Assembly (NCBI GenBank): GCA_964545205.1
Contig: CAZJFH010000060.1
Location: forward strand, 1 to 31,254
DNA length: 31,254 nt
Reading direction: 5' to 3'
Origin: CAZJFH01 sp964545205
Lineage (GTDB): Bacteria; Pseudomonadota; Alphaproteobacteria; Rhodospirillales; Magnetospirillaceae
The notes beneath the pieces are model-generated. The model saw only the letters and a program-made list of their open reading frames with translations. It was not told where the DNA came from and searched no databases. A program made the translations under genes and the position numbers. Positions within the stretch are counted from its first letter, which is position 1, and every line of letters begins with the position of its first letter. Shown piece by piece: positions 7,911 to 15,637 of the stretch.

Positions 7911-7913
7911 CCG

Positions 7914-8768
7914 CTACTGCCCCGCGACCGGCGCCGGTTCGGTGAAGGTAACCTCGAAGCGGTTGGCCAGCGGGTGCGGCTGTTCGAGGACGATGCGGAA
8001 CGAGGCGGTGGCGCCGGGGTCGAGCCCGTCGACCGGCGGCCGCACCACCTTGTCCTGGACCAGCGCCTGGTTGTCGTACAGCGCCAGCCGCATCAGCGGC
8101 ACGTCGCGGGGCTGTTCGGTGACGTTGGCGATGATTCCGCGGACGACCAGCATTTCCTTGTCGTTCTGGACGACGCGTTCGGAACTGGAGTTGCGGAAGG
8201 TCAGGCCCGCGCCGACGATCTCGCGGCGCAGGCCGGCCATCTCGAGGTATTTCGCCGCCGGCGGCCACAGTGCCACCACGCGGTCCTGGAACGCGAACAC
8301 GCCGTAGCCGGCGGCGCCCGCCAGCACCAGCAGCACCACGATCAGCCACAGCGCCACGACGGCCTTGCCGCCGCGGGACGGCTCGGCCGAGCGCCGCGGC
8401 GCCTTCTCGCCGATGGCGTCGGGCAGCGGCTCGCCACGGCCGTAGCGCTCGGCCTTCTCGGCGACCACCGTCTGGGCCGACAGGTCCTGCGCCGGCTCGG
8501 CCGCGCCGCCGCCATCGTCGTCGCCGAGGTGGAAATCGTCGAATCCCGGCAGCATGCCGCCGGTGCCGCCGGCATCGAGCAGCGTCTCCTCGCCGGTCGG
8601 CGGCGGCGGCGGCGGCGCGGGCGCCTGCTCGAGCTCGGGCGCGGCGTCCAGCGGCGGCTGGAACCATTTCTCGCCGCAGCGGGCACATCTCAGGCTCCGC
8701 CCCTTCTGGCCGAGGGCCTTGTCCGGTACCGCGAACTGGGTCGCGCAATTGGGGCAGGAGACGAGCAT
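7914..8768 (-). CDS. Zinc-ribbon (MJ0042-type) and DUF3426 membrane protein
   Basis: This 284-residue protein begins with a MJ0042-type zinc ribbon: cysteines at 5, 8, 28 and 31 in the order CPNC…CARC. A Pro/Asp-rich disordered linker (about 40-130) follows, then one membrane segment at about 136-160. The C-terminal DUF3426 domain (about 165-284) looks extracytoplasmic. The topology places the ribbon in the cytoplasm. Its function is unknown. Genes of this type lie divergently from ftsE in many alphaproteobacteria, which suggests a role near cell division or envelope stress; that is inference from context. It converges with the TIGR02302 gene, with only 3 bp between their stops. Confidence 0.88.
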   Translation of the reverse strand: MLVSCPNCATQFAVPDKALGQKGRSLRCARCGEKWFQPPLDAAPELEQAPAPPPPPPTGEETLLDAGGTGGMLPGFDDFHLGDDDGGGAAEPAQDLSAQTVVAEKAERYGRGEPLPDAIGEKAPRRSAEPSRGGKAVVALWLIVVLLVLAGAAGYGVFAFQDRVVALWPPAAKYLEMAGLRREIVGAGLTFRNSSSERVVQNDKEMLVVRGIIANVTEQPRDVPLMRLALYDNQALVQDKVVRPPVDGLDPGATASFRIVLEQPHPLANRFEVTFTEPAPVAGQ

Positions 8769-8888
8769 TCAAGAAGATTTTGTTGGGAACCGGCTCCACT
8801 TATAGGGTCTCGCCGGAAACAACACAAGCACGTGCTGGACGGCCGCGGCGCCGACATGTAAAGCTGCCGACCCTGAGGAGTACGATCG
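8769..8888. promoter_or_regulatory. Divergent promoter region, zinc-ribbon gene / ftsE
   Basis: This 120-bp gap separates the divergent zinc-ribbon gene and ftsE and must hold at least the two promoters. I could not pick convincing -35/-10 pairs. The only clear element is a strong ribosome binding site, GAGGAG at 8875-8880, which lies 8 bases before GTG 8889 and decides the ftsE start. Confidence 0.5.
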
Positions 8889-9572
8889 GTGCGCCACACG
8901 TCAGTCATGGCCAACGTGGTCGAATTCGAGAACGTCGGCCTGCGCTACGGCAGCGGGCCGGAAGTGCTGCAGGACATCGCGTTCTCCCTGGCGCCGGGCA
9001 GCTTCCACTTCCTGACCGGACCCAGCGGCGCCGGAAAGTCCTCGCTGCTGCGCCTGATGTATCTGGCGCAGCGGCCGACCCGCGGGCGCACTCTCCTTTT
9101 CGGGCGTGACGTCGCCACGCTGCCGCGCTACGAGATGCCGGCGCTGCGCCGGCGCATCGGCGTCGTGTTCCAGGAATTCCGGCTGCTCGACCACCTCTCG
9201 GCGGTCGACAACGTCGCGTTGCCGCTGCGGGTGGCCGGCGTGCGCGAGGCCGAGATCCAGAAGCACGTCCCCGAACTGCTGTCCTGGGTCGGGCTGGCCG
9301 ACATGCTGCGGGCGACGCCGCCGACCCTGTCCGGCGGCCAGAAGCAGCGGGTGGCCATCGCCCGCGCGGTGATCGGCCGCCCCGACCTGCTGCTGGCCGA
9401 CGAGCCGACCGGCAACGTCGACGACGAGATGGCCATGCGCCTGATGTATCTGTTCGAGGAGTTGAACAAGCTGGGCACCACCGTCGTGATCGCCACCCAC
9501 AATGCCGGCCTGGTGACGCGCTTCCCGTATCCGCGCCTGCAGCTGGTCGACGGACGGCTGACGAGGGGCTGA
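8889..9572 (+). CDS. ftsE: Cell-division ATP-binding protein FtsE
   Basis: This 227-residue ABC ATPase forms the FtsEX complex, which couples the divisome to periplasmic peptidoglycan hydrolase activation. Walker A is GPSGAGKSS, the Q-loop lies in VVFQEFRLLDH, the signature is LSGGQKQR and Walker B is LLLADEPTGNVD, followed by the His switch ATHN. The EFRLL after the Q-loop is typical of FtsE rather than of LolD or MacB. I chose GTG 8889 because GAGGAG lies 8 bases upstream. ATG 8907 (MANVVEFENV) would give the more usual N-terminus and remains possible. ftsX begins 4 bp after the stop, so the two are translated together. Confidence 0.95.
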   Translation: MRHTSVMANVVEFENVGLRYGSGPEVLQDIAFSLAPGSFHFLTGPSGAGKSSLLRLMYLAQRPTRGRTLLFGRDVATLPRYEMPALRRRIGVVFQEFRLLDHLSAVDNVALPLRVAGVREAEIQKHVPELLSWVGLADMLRATPPTLSGGQKQRVAIARAVIGRPDLLLADEPTGNVDDEMAMRLMYLFEELNKLGTTVVIATHNAGLVTRFPYPRLQLVDGRLTRG

Positions 9573-9576
9573 GGGC

Positions 9577-10467
9577 ATGTTCGGGCGCCATTCCGATCTT
9601 CCGCTACGCAACGACGCCAGCAGCCGGTTCCTGCCCTGGCTGGTGGCGCTGATGGTCTTCCTGACCAGCGTCGCCGTCGCGGCGATGTTCGTTCTCAACG
9701 GGCTGGTCGACCGCTGGGACCGCGACATCGCCGGCACGCTGACGGTGCAGATCGCGCCGGCGCTCGGCCCCGAAGGCGCGCTCGGCACCCGCGAGCGCGT
9801 CGACGCGGCGCTGGCCGTCCTGCAGGACACCCGCGGCGTGCTGACCGCCCGCGCCCTGACCAAGGCCGAACTGTCGGCGCTGGTCGAACCGTGGCTGGGC
9901 AGCAGCGGCCTGATCGAGGATCTGCCGCTGCCGCAGCTGATCGACGTGACCCTGGATCCCGACGCCCGGCCCGACCTCGACGCGCTGGCGCAGCGTCTCG
10001 GCGAGCGGGTGCCCGGCGCGTCGCTGGACGACCACCGCATCTGGCTGTCGCGGCTGATCGATCTCAGCCGCACCGTGGAATGGATCGCGCTGGCGGTGGT
10101 CGCGCTGATCGGCACCGTCACCGCCTTGACCGTGGTCTACGCCACCCGCACCGGCATGGCCGTCCACCGCGAGGTGATCGAGGTGCTGCATCTCACCGGC
10201 GCCCGCGACGCCTACGTCGCCCGCCAGTTCGCCGAGCACACCTTCATGCTGTGCCTGCGCGGCGGCCTGCTCGGCGTCGCGATGGCGGTACCGGTGCTGG
10301 TCGGCGTCGCCTCGACGGCCCGCGGCGTGCGCGGCGGCTTCCTGCCCGACCTGTCGCTGCCGCTGACCGGCTGGCTGGCGATCGCCCTGCTGCCCGCCGC
10401 GGCGGCGGCGCTGGCGATGATCACCGCCCGCGTCACCGTCCACCGCACCATCGCCAGGATGCCGTGA
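9577..10467 (+). CDS. ftsX: Cell-division protein FtsX
   Basis: This 296-residue inner-membrane permease-like partner of FtsE has one N-terminal membrane segment (about residues 20-42). A periplasmic domain of about 110 residues (45-165) follows, then three C-terminal segments near 170-190, 225-245 and 262-285. That is the FtsX topology. The periplasmic loop recruits amidase activators such as EnvC in other bacteria. It lies directly after ftsE. A four-base gap separates it from the YdcF-like gene, whose ATG at 10470 falls just after the TGA at 10465-10467. Sequence similarity within FtsX is low, so the call leans on topology and on the ftsE neighbour. Confidence 0.93.
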   Translation: MFGRHSDLPLRNDASSRFLPWLVALMVFLTSVAVAAMFVLNGLVDRWDRDIAGTLTVQIAPALGPEGALGTRERVDAALAVLQDTRGVLTARALTKAELSALVEPWLGSSGLIEDLPLPQLIDVTLDPDARPDLDALAQRLGERVPGASLDDHRIWLSRLIDLSRTVEWIALAVVALIGTVTALTVVYATRTGMAVHREVIEVLHLTGARDAYVARQFAEHTFMLCLRGGLLGVAMAVPVLVGVASTARGVRGGFLPDLSLPLTGWLAIALLPAAAAALAMITARVTVHRTIARMP

Positions 10468-10469
10468 CC

Positions 10470-11096
10470 ATGGGCCGGCTGACCGCGATCCTGCATCGTC
10501 GCACGGTGCTCGCCGCGCTGATCGCCGGCGCCGTGCTGGCGACGCTGTGGCTCGGCGGCCTGATCTGGTTCGCCGCCACCCTGCCCGACGCCGTCGAGAG
10601 CCCGACCGCCGACACCGACGCCATCGTCGTGCTGACCGGCGGCAGCGAACGGCTGTCGGCGGGCATCGAGCTGCTGAAGCAGAAGCGCGCCCGCAAGCTG
10701 TTCGTCTCCGGCGTCTATCGCGGCGTCGAGGTCGCCGAACTGCTGCGCCTGTCGCGCCAGACGCCGGAAGAGGTCGAATGCTGCATCGTGCTCGGCTACG
10801 CCGCCGACAACACGCTGGGCAACGCGCTGGAGACCGCCGCCTGGATGTCCGAGCAAAAGTTCCGGTCGCTGCGGCTGGTCACCGGCAGCTATCACATGCG
10901 CCGCAGCCTGCTCGAGTTCCAGGGCGCCATGCCCGAGGTCGAGGTGATCCCGCATCCGGTGTTCCCTGACGCCGTGAAGCAGGACGAGTGGTGGATGTGG
11001 CCGGGAACCGCCCACTTGATCGCGACCGAATACATGAAGTATCTGGTCGCGTTCATCCGCCAGTCGCTGGGGCTGCAGGGGAAGCCGCTGTCGTGA
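10470..11096 (+). CDS. YdcF-family (DUF218) membrane-anchored protein
   Basis: This 208-residue protein has one N-terminal membrane anchor at about residues 12-34, then a DUF218/YdcF fold. Characteristic pieces are DAIVVLTGG (about 51-59), the SGI…LLKQKRARKLFVSG block, the TLGNALETA segment and VTGSYHMRRS. E. coli YdcF binds S-adenosylmethionine and the related ElyC/SanA proteins act in envelope integrity, but the chemical role of this family is unsettled. It sits between ftsX and plsC. Its TGA overlaps the GTG start of plsC (GTGA at 11093-11096), which implies translational coupling and a shared envelope-biogenesis operon. Confidence 0.88.
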   Translation: MGRLTAILHRRTVLAALIAGAVLATLWLGGLIWFAATLPDAVESPTADTDAIVVLTGGSERLSAGIELLKQKRARKLFVSGVYRGVEVAELLRLSRQTPEEVECCIVLGYAADNTLGNALETAAWMSEQKFRSLRLVTGSYHMRRSLLEFQGAMPEVEVIPHPVFPDAVKQDEWWMWPGTAHLIATEYMKYLVAFIRQSLGLQGKPLS

Positions 11097-11809
11097 TCGT
11101 CATCCGCTCATTGCTGTTCCAGGTCCTGCTCTATGCCTGGACCGCCTCGATCACAGTGCTGCTGACGCCGATGCTGTTCATCTCGCGCCGGGCGGTGATG
11201 TGGGGCGCCAGGCTGTGGATCCGGGTCGCCTTCGCGCTGGCCCGGCTGGTCGTGGGGCTGCGCTACGAGGTGCGCGGCCGCGAGCACATCCCGCAGGGCG
11301 CCGCCATCGTCGCGCCGAAGCACCAGTCGATGTGGGACACGATGGTGTTCCACCTGCTGCTGCCCAATCCGAGCTTCGTCCTGAAGAAGGAGCTGATCTC
11401 GATCCCGTTCTTCGGCTGGCACCTCAAGAGGGCCGGCAGCATCCCCGTCGACCGCAAGGGCGGCGCGCGGGCGCTCAAGCACATGGCCGAAGCGACGCGC
11501 CGGGCGCTCGCCGACGGCCAGCAGGTGGTCATCTTCCCCGAGGGCACCCGCACCACGCCGGGCAGCACCGTGCCCTACCAGACCGGCATCGGCCTGCTCT
11601 ACGGCCTGGGCGCGCCGGTGGTGCCGGTGGCGCTGAATTCCGGGCTGTTCTGGGGCCGGCACACCTTCCTGCGCAAGCCCGGCACCATCGTCGTCGAGTT
11701 CCTGCCGCCGTTGCCCCAGGGGCTCGACCGCCGCGCGGTGATCGGCGAGCTGCAGGCCCGCATCGAGGGCGCCTGCCGCACCCTGACGGCGGAGCCGGCC
11801 GCCGCCTAA
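11093..11809 (+). CDS. plsC: 1-acyl-sn-glycerol-3-phosphate acyltransferase (PlsC-like)
   Basis: This 238-residue membrane acyltransferase should convert lysophosphatidic acid to phosphatidic acid at the inner membrane. An N-terminal hydrophobic segment covers about residues 5-30. The catalytic HX4D motif is His77-Asp82 within PKHQSMWD, where Lys replaces the more common Asn before His. The second motif is GSIPVDRKGG (115-124), the third is the substrate-binding FPEGTR at 148-153, and the fourth is VVPVALNSG. The GTG start overlaps the upstream stop. It follows ftsEX-ydcF in one direction and converges with the receiver gene, their stops overlapping by 4 bp (11806-11809). Acyl-chain preference cannot be deduced. 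Confidence 0.92.
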   Translation: MIVIRSLLFQVLLYAWTASITVLLTPMLFISRRAVMWGARLWIRVAFALARLVVGLRYEVRGREHIPQGAAIVAPKHQSMWDTMVFHLLLPNPSFVLKKELISIPFFGWHLKRAGSIPVDRKGGARALKHMAEATRRALADGQQVVIFPEGTRTTPGSTVPYQTGIGLLYGLGAPVVPVALNSGLFWGRHTFLRKPGTIVVEFLPPLPQGLDRRAVIGELQARIEGACRTLTAEPAAA

Positions 11810-12168
11810 CCGCCGATCACGGCACCCAGCTTGTCGACCACCGCCTTCGCCGGCGCCGGCTTCTGCAGGAATCCGGCGGCGTTCAGGGCCGTGAGGCCGC
11901 GCTCGGCCTCGGCGTAGCCCGAGACGATGACCACCGGGATGTCGGCGATCTCGGGTCGTCCGAGCTGCGCCATGCGGAATTCCCAGCCGTTCATGACCGG
12001 CATCATCAGATCGAGCAGAATGGCGTCGGCCCGCCAACGATCGAGAATCTCCAGCGCCTCGCGGCCATTCGCGGCCTGCCGGACCTCGAAGCCCTCGAAC
12101 TCCAGCAGCATCGCGAAACCCTCGCGCATCGCCGCATCGTCCTCGATCACCAGGATCCTCCGACTCAC
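11806..12168 (-). CDS. Stand-alone receiver-domain response regulator
   Basis: This 120-residue protein is a single CheY-like receiver domain with no output domain. The acidic pocket is EDD at residues 9-11, the phosphorylation site is Asp53 in ILLDLMMPVMNG, the switch residue is Ser in VVIVSG, and the conserved Lys is in FLQKP. The GTG start at 12168 overlaps the TGA of the upstream hybrid kinase (GTGA), so the two are translationally coupled and the kinase is the likely phosphodonor. Single-domain regulators often act as phosphate sinks, relay intermediates or protein-protein switches; which applies here is unknown. Confidence 0.93.
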   Translation of the reverse strand: MSRRILVIEDDAAMREGFAMLLEFEGFEVRQAANGREALEILDRWRADAILLDLMMPVMNGWEFRMAQLGRPEIADIPVVIVSGYAEAERGLTALNAAGFLQKPAPAKAVVDKLGAVIGG

Positions 12169-14699
12169 GCCGCCGGCTCCCGCGGCACGATCAGCACGAA
12201 GGAACTGCCCTCGCCCGGCTTGGATTCGAGCGCGACCTCGCAGCCCAGCACGCCGACCAGGTTCTTGACCAGCGCCAGCCCGAGGCCGACGCCGGGAACG
12301 TGCTTGTGCCCGACGCTGCCGACCTGCTCGAACGGCTCGAATATGCGGATCTGGTCCTCGGGAGAAATCCCCGGGCCGGTGTCGCGCACCGCGCAGCGGA
12401 CCTCGGTCTCGCCGGCCCGCAGCGACAGGGTCACCGAGCCCTTCTCGGTGTACTTGATCGCGTTGTCGACCAGGTTCACCAGCACCAGGCGCAACAGGCT
12501 GGCGTCGCTGGCCACCATGACCGCGCCCGCGCCCTCGACGCCGATGGCCAGCCCCTTGGCGACCGCCCGCTCGCCGATCTCCTCGACGACCTCGACGGCC
12601 AGCGCGTGCAGGTCGAGCCGCGAGATGTCGACGCTGATCTTGCCGCTGTCGATGGCGCTCTGCTTCAGCACCGACTCGACGATTTCGGTCATGCGCGACG
12701 CGGCGGTCTCGAGATTCGCCAGCGCCGCCGTCGCGCGGCCGCGATCGCCGTCGAGGCCGCGCTTGAGCAGCTCGACATACAGCGCGAAGGTCTGCAGCGG
12801 CGATCGCAGCTCGTGCGAGACCATGCCGAGGAAGCGGCTCTTGACGCCGGCCGCCGCCTCGGCCTGCTCGCGGGCGACGCGGGCCTCGTCGAGGGCGCGC
12901 GCCAGCTCGCGTTTCTTGGCCGCCAGGCCGCCGGCCAGCCTCTCGAGGTCGTTCTCGCGCGAGCGCAGCTCCTCCTGCAGCAGGCCGCGCGCCCGCTTGA
13001 TGCTGACGAGATTGGCGACGCGCGCCTTCAACTCCTCGGGCGAGAACGGCTTGACCACGTAGTCCTGCGCGCCCTGCCGCAGCAGCCGGATGCGCAAGGC
13101 GTCGTCGGCCTTGGCCGACAGCACCAGGATCGGCAGGTTCTCGAAGGAGGGGTCGGCGCGCAGCGCGGCGATCATCTGGTCGCCCGACATCCGCGGCATC
13201 ATGATGTCGGTGACGACGATGTCCGGCCGGCACTCGCGGGCGCGCCGCAAGCCCTCCTCGCCGTCGACGGCGACCTCGACGGCGTAGTCCTCGTGCAGGC
13301 TGTCGACGATGAACCGCCGCAGGTCGTGGTTGTCCTCGACCACCAGCGCCACCGGCCCGCCCGGCACCGCGGCGCGGCGGGGCTCGGGCGCGACATAGGC
13401 CTCGCTCTCGATCTGACCCAGCATGCCGGCGATCGTGGCTTCCGAGACTCGCGCCGGCGCCGCCGGCCTGACCTCGGCGCCCGCCGGGGCGGTGGCCGGC
13501 ACCGTGAGCTGGAACAGCGCACCGCCGCCCGGGGCGTCGCTGACCGCGAGCGTGCCGCCGTGGAGCTGCACGAAGTCGCGGGCGATGGCGAGGCCGAGGC
13601 CGGTGCCGCCGGATTTGCGGGCCGCCCCGCCCTCGCCCTGGCGAAACCGCTCGAAGATCGCCGTGCGCAGGTCCGGCGGCACCCCGGGGCCGGTATCCTG
13701 GACCGAGGCCACCACCCGGCCGCCCTCGTCCGGCGCCAGGGCGCAGGTGATGCGGCCGCCGGCCGGGGTGAACTTGAAGGCGTTCGACAGCAGGTTGAGC
13801 AGCACCCGCTCGATCTTCTCGACGTCGAATTCCGCCGCCAGACGGTCGGGGGCGTGGACGACGAAACGGATGTCGCGCTCGGCGGCCAGCGCCTCGAAAT
13901 GTCCCGCGATGGCGCGCGTCAGCTCGGCGATGTCGGCCGCGCGGTAGGTCAGCGTCATCTGGCCGGCGTCGATCTTGGCCGCGTCGAGCAGGTCGTTCAC
14001 GTGCTTGAGCAGCATGAAGGCGTTCTTGCGGATCACCTCGATGTCGCGGCGGTCGGCGGCGGACAGCGCCGAGGTCGCGAGCATCCGCTCGGTCGGCCCC
14101 AGCATCAGCGCCAGCGGCGTGCGCAGCTCGTGGCTGACATTGGCGAAGAACTGGCTCTTGAGCTCGTCCATCTCGCGCACGCGCGCCAGCAACAGCTCCA
14201 GCTCCTGGTTCTTGCGCGCGATCTCGGCCTCGGCGCGCTTCTTCTCGGTGATGTTGCGGCCCTCGGCCAGCAGGAAGACCACCCGGCCGGTGCGGTCGGC
14301 GACGGGGATCAGCGAGTAGTCGATGATGATCGTCTCCTCGCCGGCGGCGTCGCCGTAGATCTCGACGTCGAAGCGGACGAACTCCCCGGCCGCCGCCGTC
14401 GCGCAGGCTTGGCGCTGACGCTCCATCGTCTCCTTCGAGACGCGCCACCAGCGCGCTTCCCAAAACGGCTTGCCGAGGATGTCGTCGAGCCGGATGCCGG
14501 CGCCCTCGAGCGCGGCGCGGTTCACCTCCAGCAGCGTGCCGTGGCGGTCGAGCAGGGCGACGAACTGGTACATCTCGTCGAGAACGACCCGGGCCAGCTT
14601 TTCCCGCAGCTGCACGCCGTCGTCGTCGCGGCGGAGTTCCACCTGCCGGATGCGAAGCGCGTCGTGCTGTTCGAGGAGGGGCGAGAGAATGGCCTTCAT
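12165..14699 (-). CDS. Hybrid histidine kinase with two complete kinase cores (PAS-HK-REC-HK)
   Basis: This 844-residue soluble-looking kinase has no membrane segment. In order it has a PAS domain (about 35-150), then a first HisKA with SHELRTPL and His190. The first HATPase has an N box at LLNLLSNAFKF (about 300-310), DTGPGVP and GGTGLGLA. Next come a receiver domain (about 450-565) with Asp498 in IVVTDIMMP, a coiled linker, and a second HisKA with SHELRSPL and His629. The second HATPase has NLVDNAIKYT, DTGPGISPED and GVGLGLAL. Both kinase cores keep their key residues. It follows an alpha/beta hydrolase gene and is coupled to the receiver gene. The signal sensed by the PAS domain is not evident. 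Confidence 0.92.
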   Translation of the reverse strand: MKAILSPLLEQHDALRIRQVELRRDDDGVQLREKLARVVLDEMYQFVALLDRHGTLLEVNRAALEGAGIRLDDILGKPFWEARWWRVSKETMERQRQACATAAAGEFVRFDVEIYGDAAGEETIIIDYSLIPVADRTGRVVFLLAEGRNITEKKRAEAEIARKNQELELLLARVREMDELKSQFFANVSHELRTPLALMLGPTERMLATSALSAADRRDIEVIRKNAFMLLKHVNDLLDAAKIDAGQMTLTYRAADIAELTRAIAGHFEALAAERDIRFVVHAPDRLAAEFDVEKIERVLLNLLSNAFKFTPAGGRITCALAPDEGGRVVASVQDTGPGVPPDLRTAIFERFRQGEGGAARKSGGTGLGLAIARDFVQLHGGTLAVSDAPGGGALFQLTVPATAPAGAEVRPAAPARVSEATIAGMLGQIESEAYVAPEPRRAAVPGGPVALVVEDNHDLRRFIVDSLHEDYAVEVAVDGEEGLRRARECRPDIVVTDIMMPRMSGDQMIAALRADPSFENLPILVLSAKADDALRIRLLRQGAQDYVVKPFSPEELKARVANLVSIKRARGLLQEELRSRENDLERLAGGLAAKKRELARALDEARVAREQAEAAAGVKSRFLGMVSHELRSPLQTFALYVELLKRGLDGDRGRATAALANLETAASRMTEIVESVLKQSAIDSGKISVDISRLDLHALAVEVVEEIGERAVAKGLAIGVEGAGAVMVASDASLLRLVLVNLVDNAIKYTEKGSVTLSLRAGETEVRCAVRDTGPGISPEDQIRIFEPFEQVGSVGHKHVPGVGLGLALVKNLVGVLGCEVALESKPGEGSSFVLIVPREPAA

Positions 14700-14752
14700 C
14701 GGCGCTCGTCGAGAGAGGGGGGCGGGAGGGATATATTGCAGCCGCGCTGCCG

Positions 14753-15565
14753 CTACGATACCCCTGAAGTCGTGACTTCCGAGAAACCTCGCACCAGCCA
14801 GTCGCGCACGACCTCGGCGACGTCTCCCCAGCACGGGTCGAGCATGAGGCCGTGCGGAACCCCTTCGAGCACCTGAAGTTCGCCGTCGTAGTAGTCGGCG
14901 GTCTCGCGGAACGCCGAGACGGGCAGGAACAGGTCGGCGTCGCCGCCGACCACCAGCACCGGAATCGGCGGGTCGGGGCGCCGCGGCCACGGCCAGCCCA
15001 TCAGGTCGAACGAGATTCGCCGGGATTCGCCCTGCAGCCTGGGCAGATAGGCTAGGCCGAACTCCTCGGGCGTGCCGGGGGCGAAGATGGCGCGATGGAT
15101 GGCGCGCGGGTCGACGGCGCGCGGCCCCATCGTCTGCAGCAGTCCGACCTGCCACAGCACGTCCGGCGCCACCCGGGCCATGTGCAGGGCCGAACTCGCC
15201 AGCCCCGAGGGCGGCAGCGACGCGAGCAGCACCATGCCGGCCACCGTCTGGCGCTCGGCCAGGCGTTGCGCCACCACGCCGCCCAGCGAATGGCCGACCA
15301 GCACCGGCGGCCGGTCGAGGCGCTCGAGGGCGGCCGCGGCGTCGTCGACGTAGTCGCCGAGGCCGGCCATCTCCATCGCGCCGCCGCTGCCGCCGTGGCC
15401 GCGCAGGCTGACGGCGAAGCAGTCCCAGCCCTCGTCGGCGAAGAACGGCATGAAGTGCTCGGTCCACACCCAGGCGCCGCAGAACGAGCCGTGGATGAAC
15501 AGGAGCGGCGGGCGGGCCGCGGCCTCGGGGCCGACGCCCTTGCAGGAGATGAGTTCGATTTCCAT
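14753..15565 (-). CDS. Alpha/beta hydrolase
   Basis: This 270-residue cytoplasmic alpha/beta hydrolase has the oxyanion region HGSFCGAWVW (25-34), the nucleophile elbow GHSLGG with Ser93, a probable acid in VVGGDADLFLP, and the catalytic His in GVPHGLMLD. No signal peptide is present. The fold covers esterases, lactonases and related enzymes, and the substrate cannot be named. It lies 53 bp upstream of the hybrid kinase gene on the same strand and may be co-transcribed with it. The start ATG 15565 gives the first beta strand directly. No good ribosome binding site precedes it, so the start is less certain than the rest. Confidence 0.85.
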   Translation of the reverse strand: MEIELISCKGVGPEAAARPPLLFIHGSFCGAWVWTEHFMPFFADEGWDCFAVSLRGHGGSGGAMEMAGLGDYVDDAAAALERLDRPPVLVGHSLGGVVAQRLAERQTVAGMVLLASLPPSGLASSALHMARVAPDVLWQVGLLQTMGPRAVDPRAIHRAIFAPGTPEEFGLAYLPRLQGESRRISFDLMGWPWPRRPDPPIPVLVVGGDADLFLPVSAFRETADYYDGELQVLEGVPHGLMLDPCWGDVAEVVRDWLVRGFSEVTTSGVS

Positions 15566-15637
15566 CGGCGGCAGAGAATGGCGACGGCGGCGCCGCGAGT
15601 CCAGTATGCTGCCGGCCTCGAGCCGAGGAGGTCGCCC

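Noticed and set aside
7972..8861. Plus-strand frame opposite the zinc-ribbon/DUF3426 gene
   Set aside because: It is antisense to a gene with a clear CXXC…CXXC ribbon and membrane segment. The frame itself is Arg/His/Gln-rich without motifs.
15566..15637. Possible LexA box upstream of dinB
   Set aside because: I found no GTTC-N7-GTTC or a close variant in the 72-bp gap.
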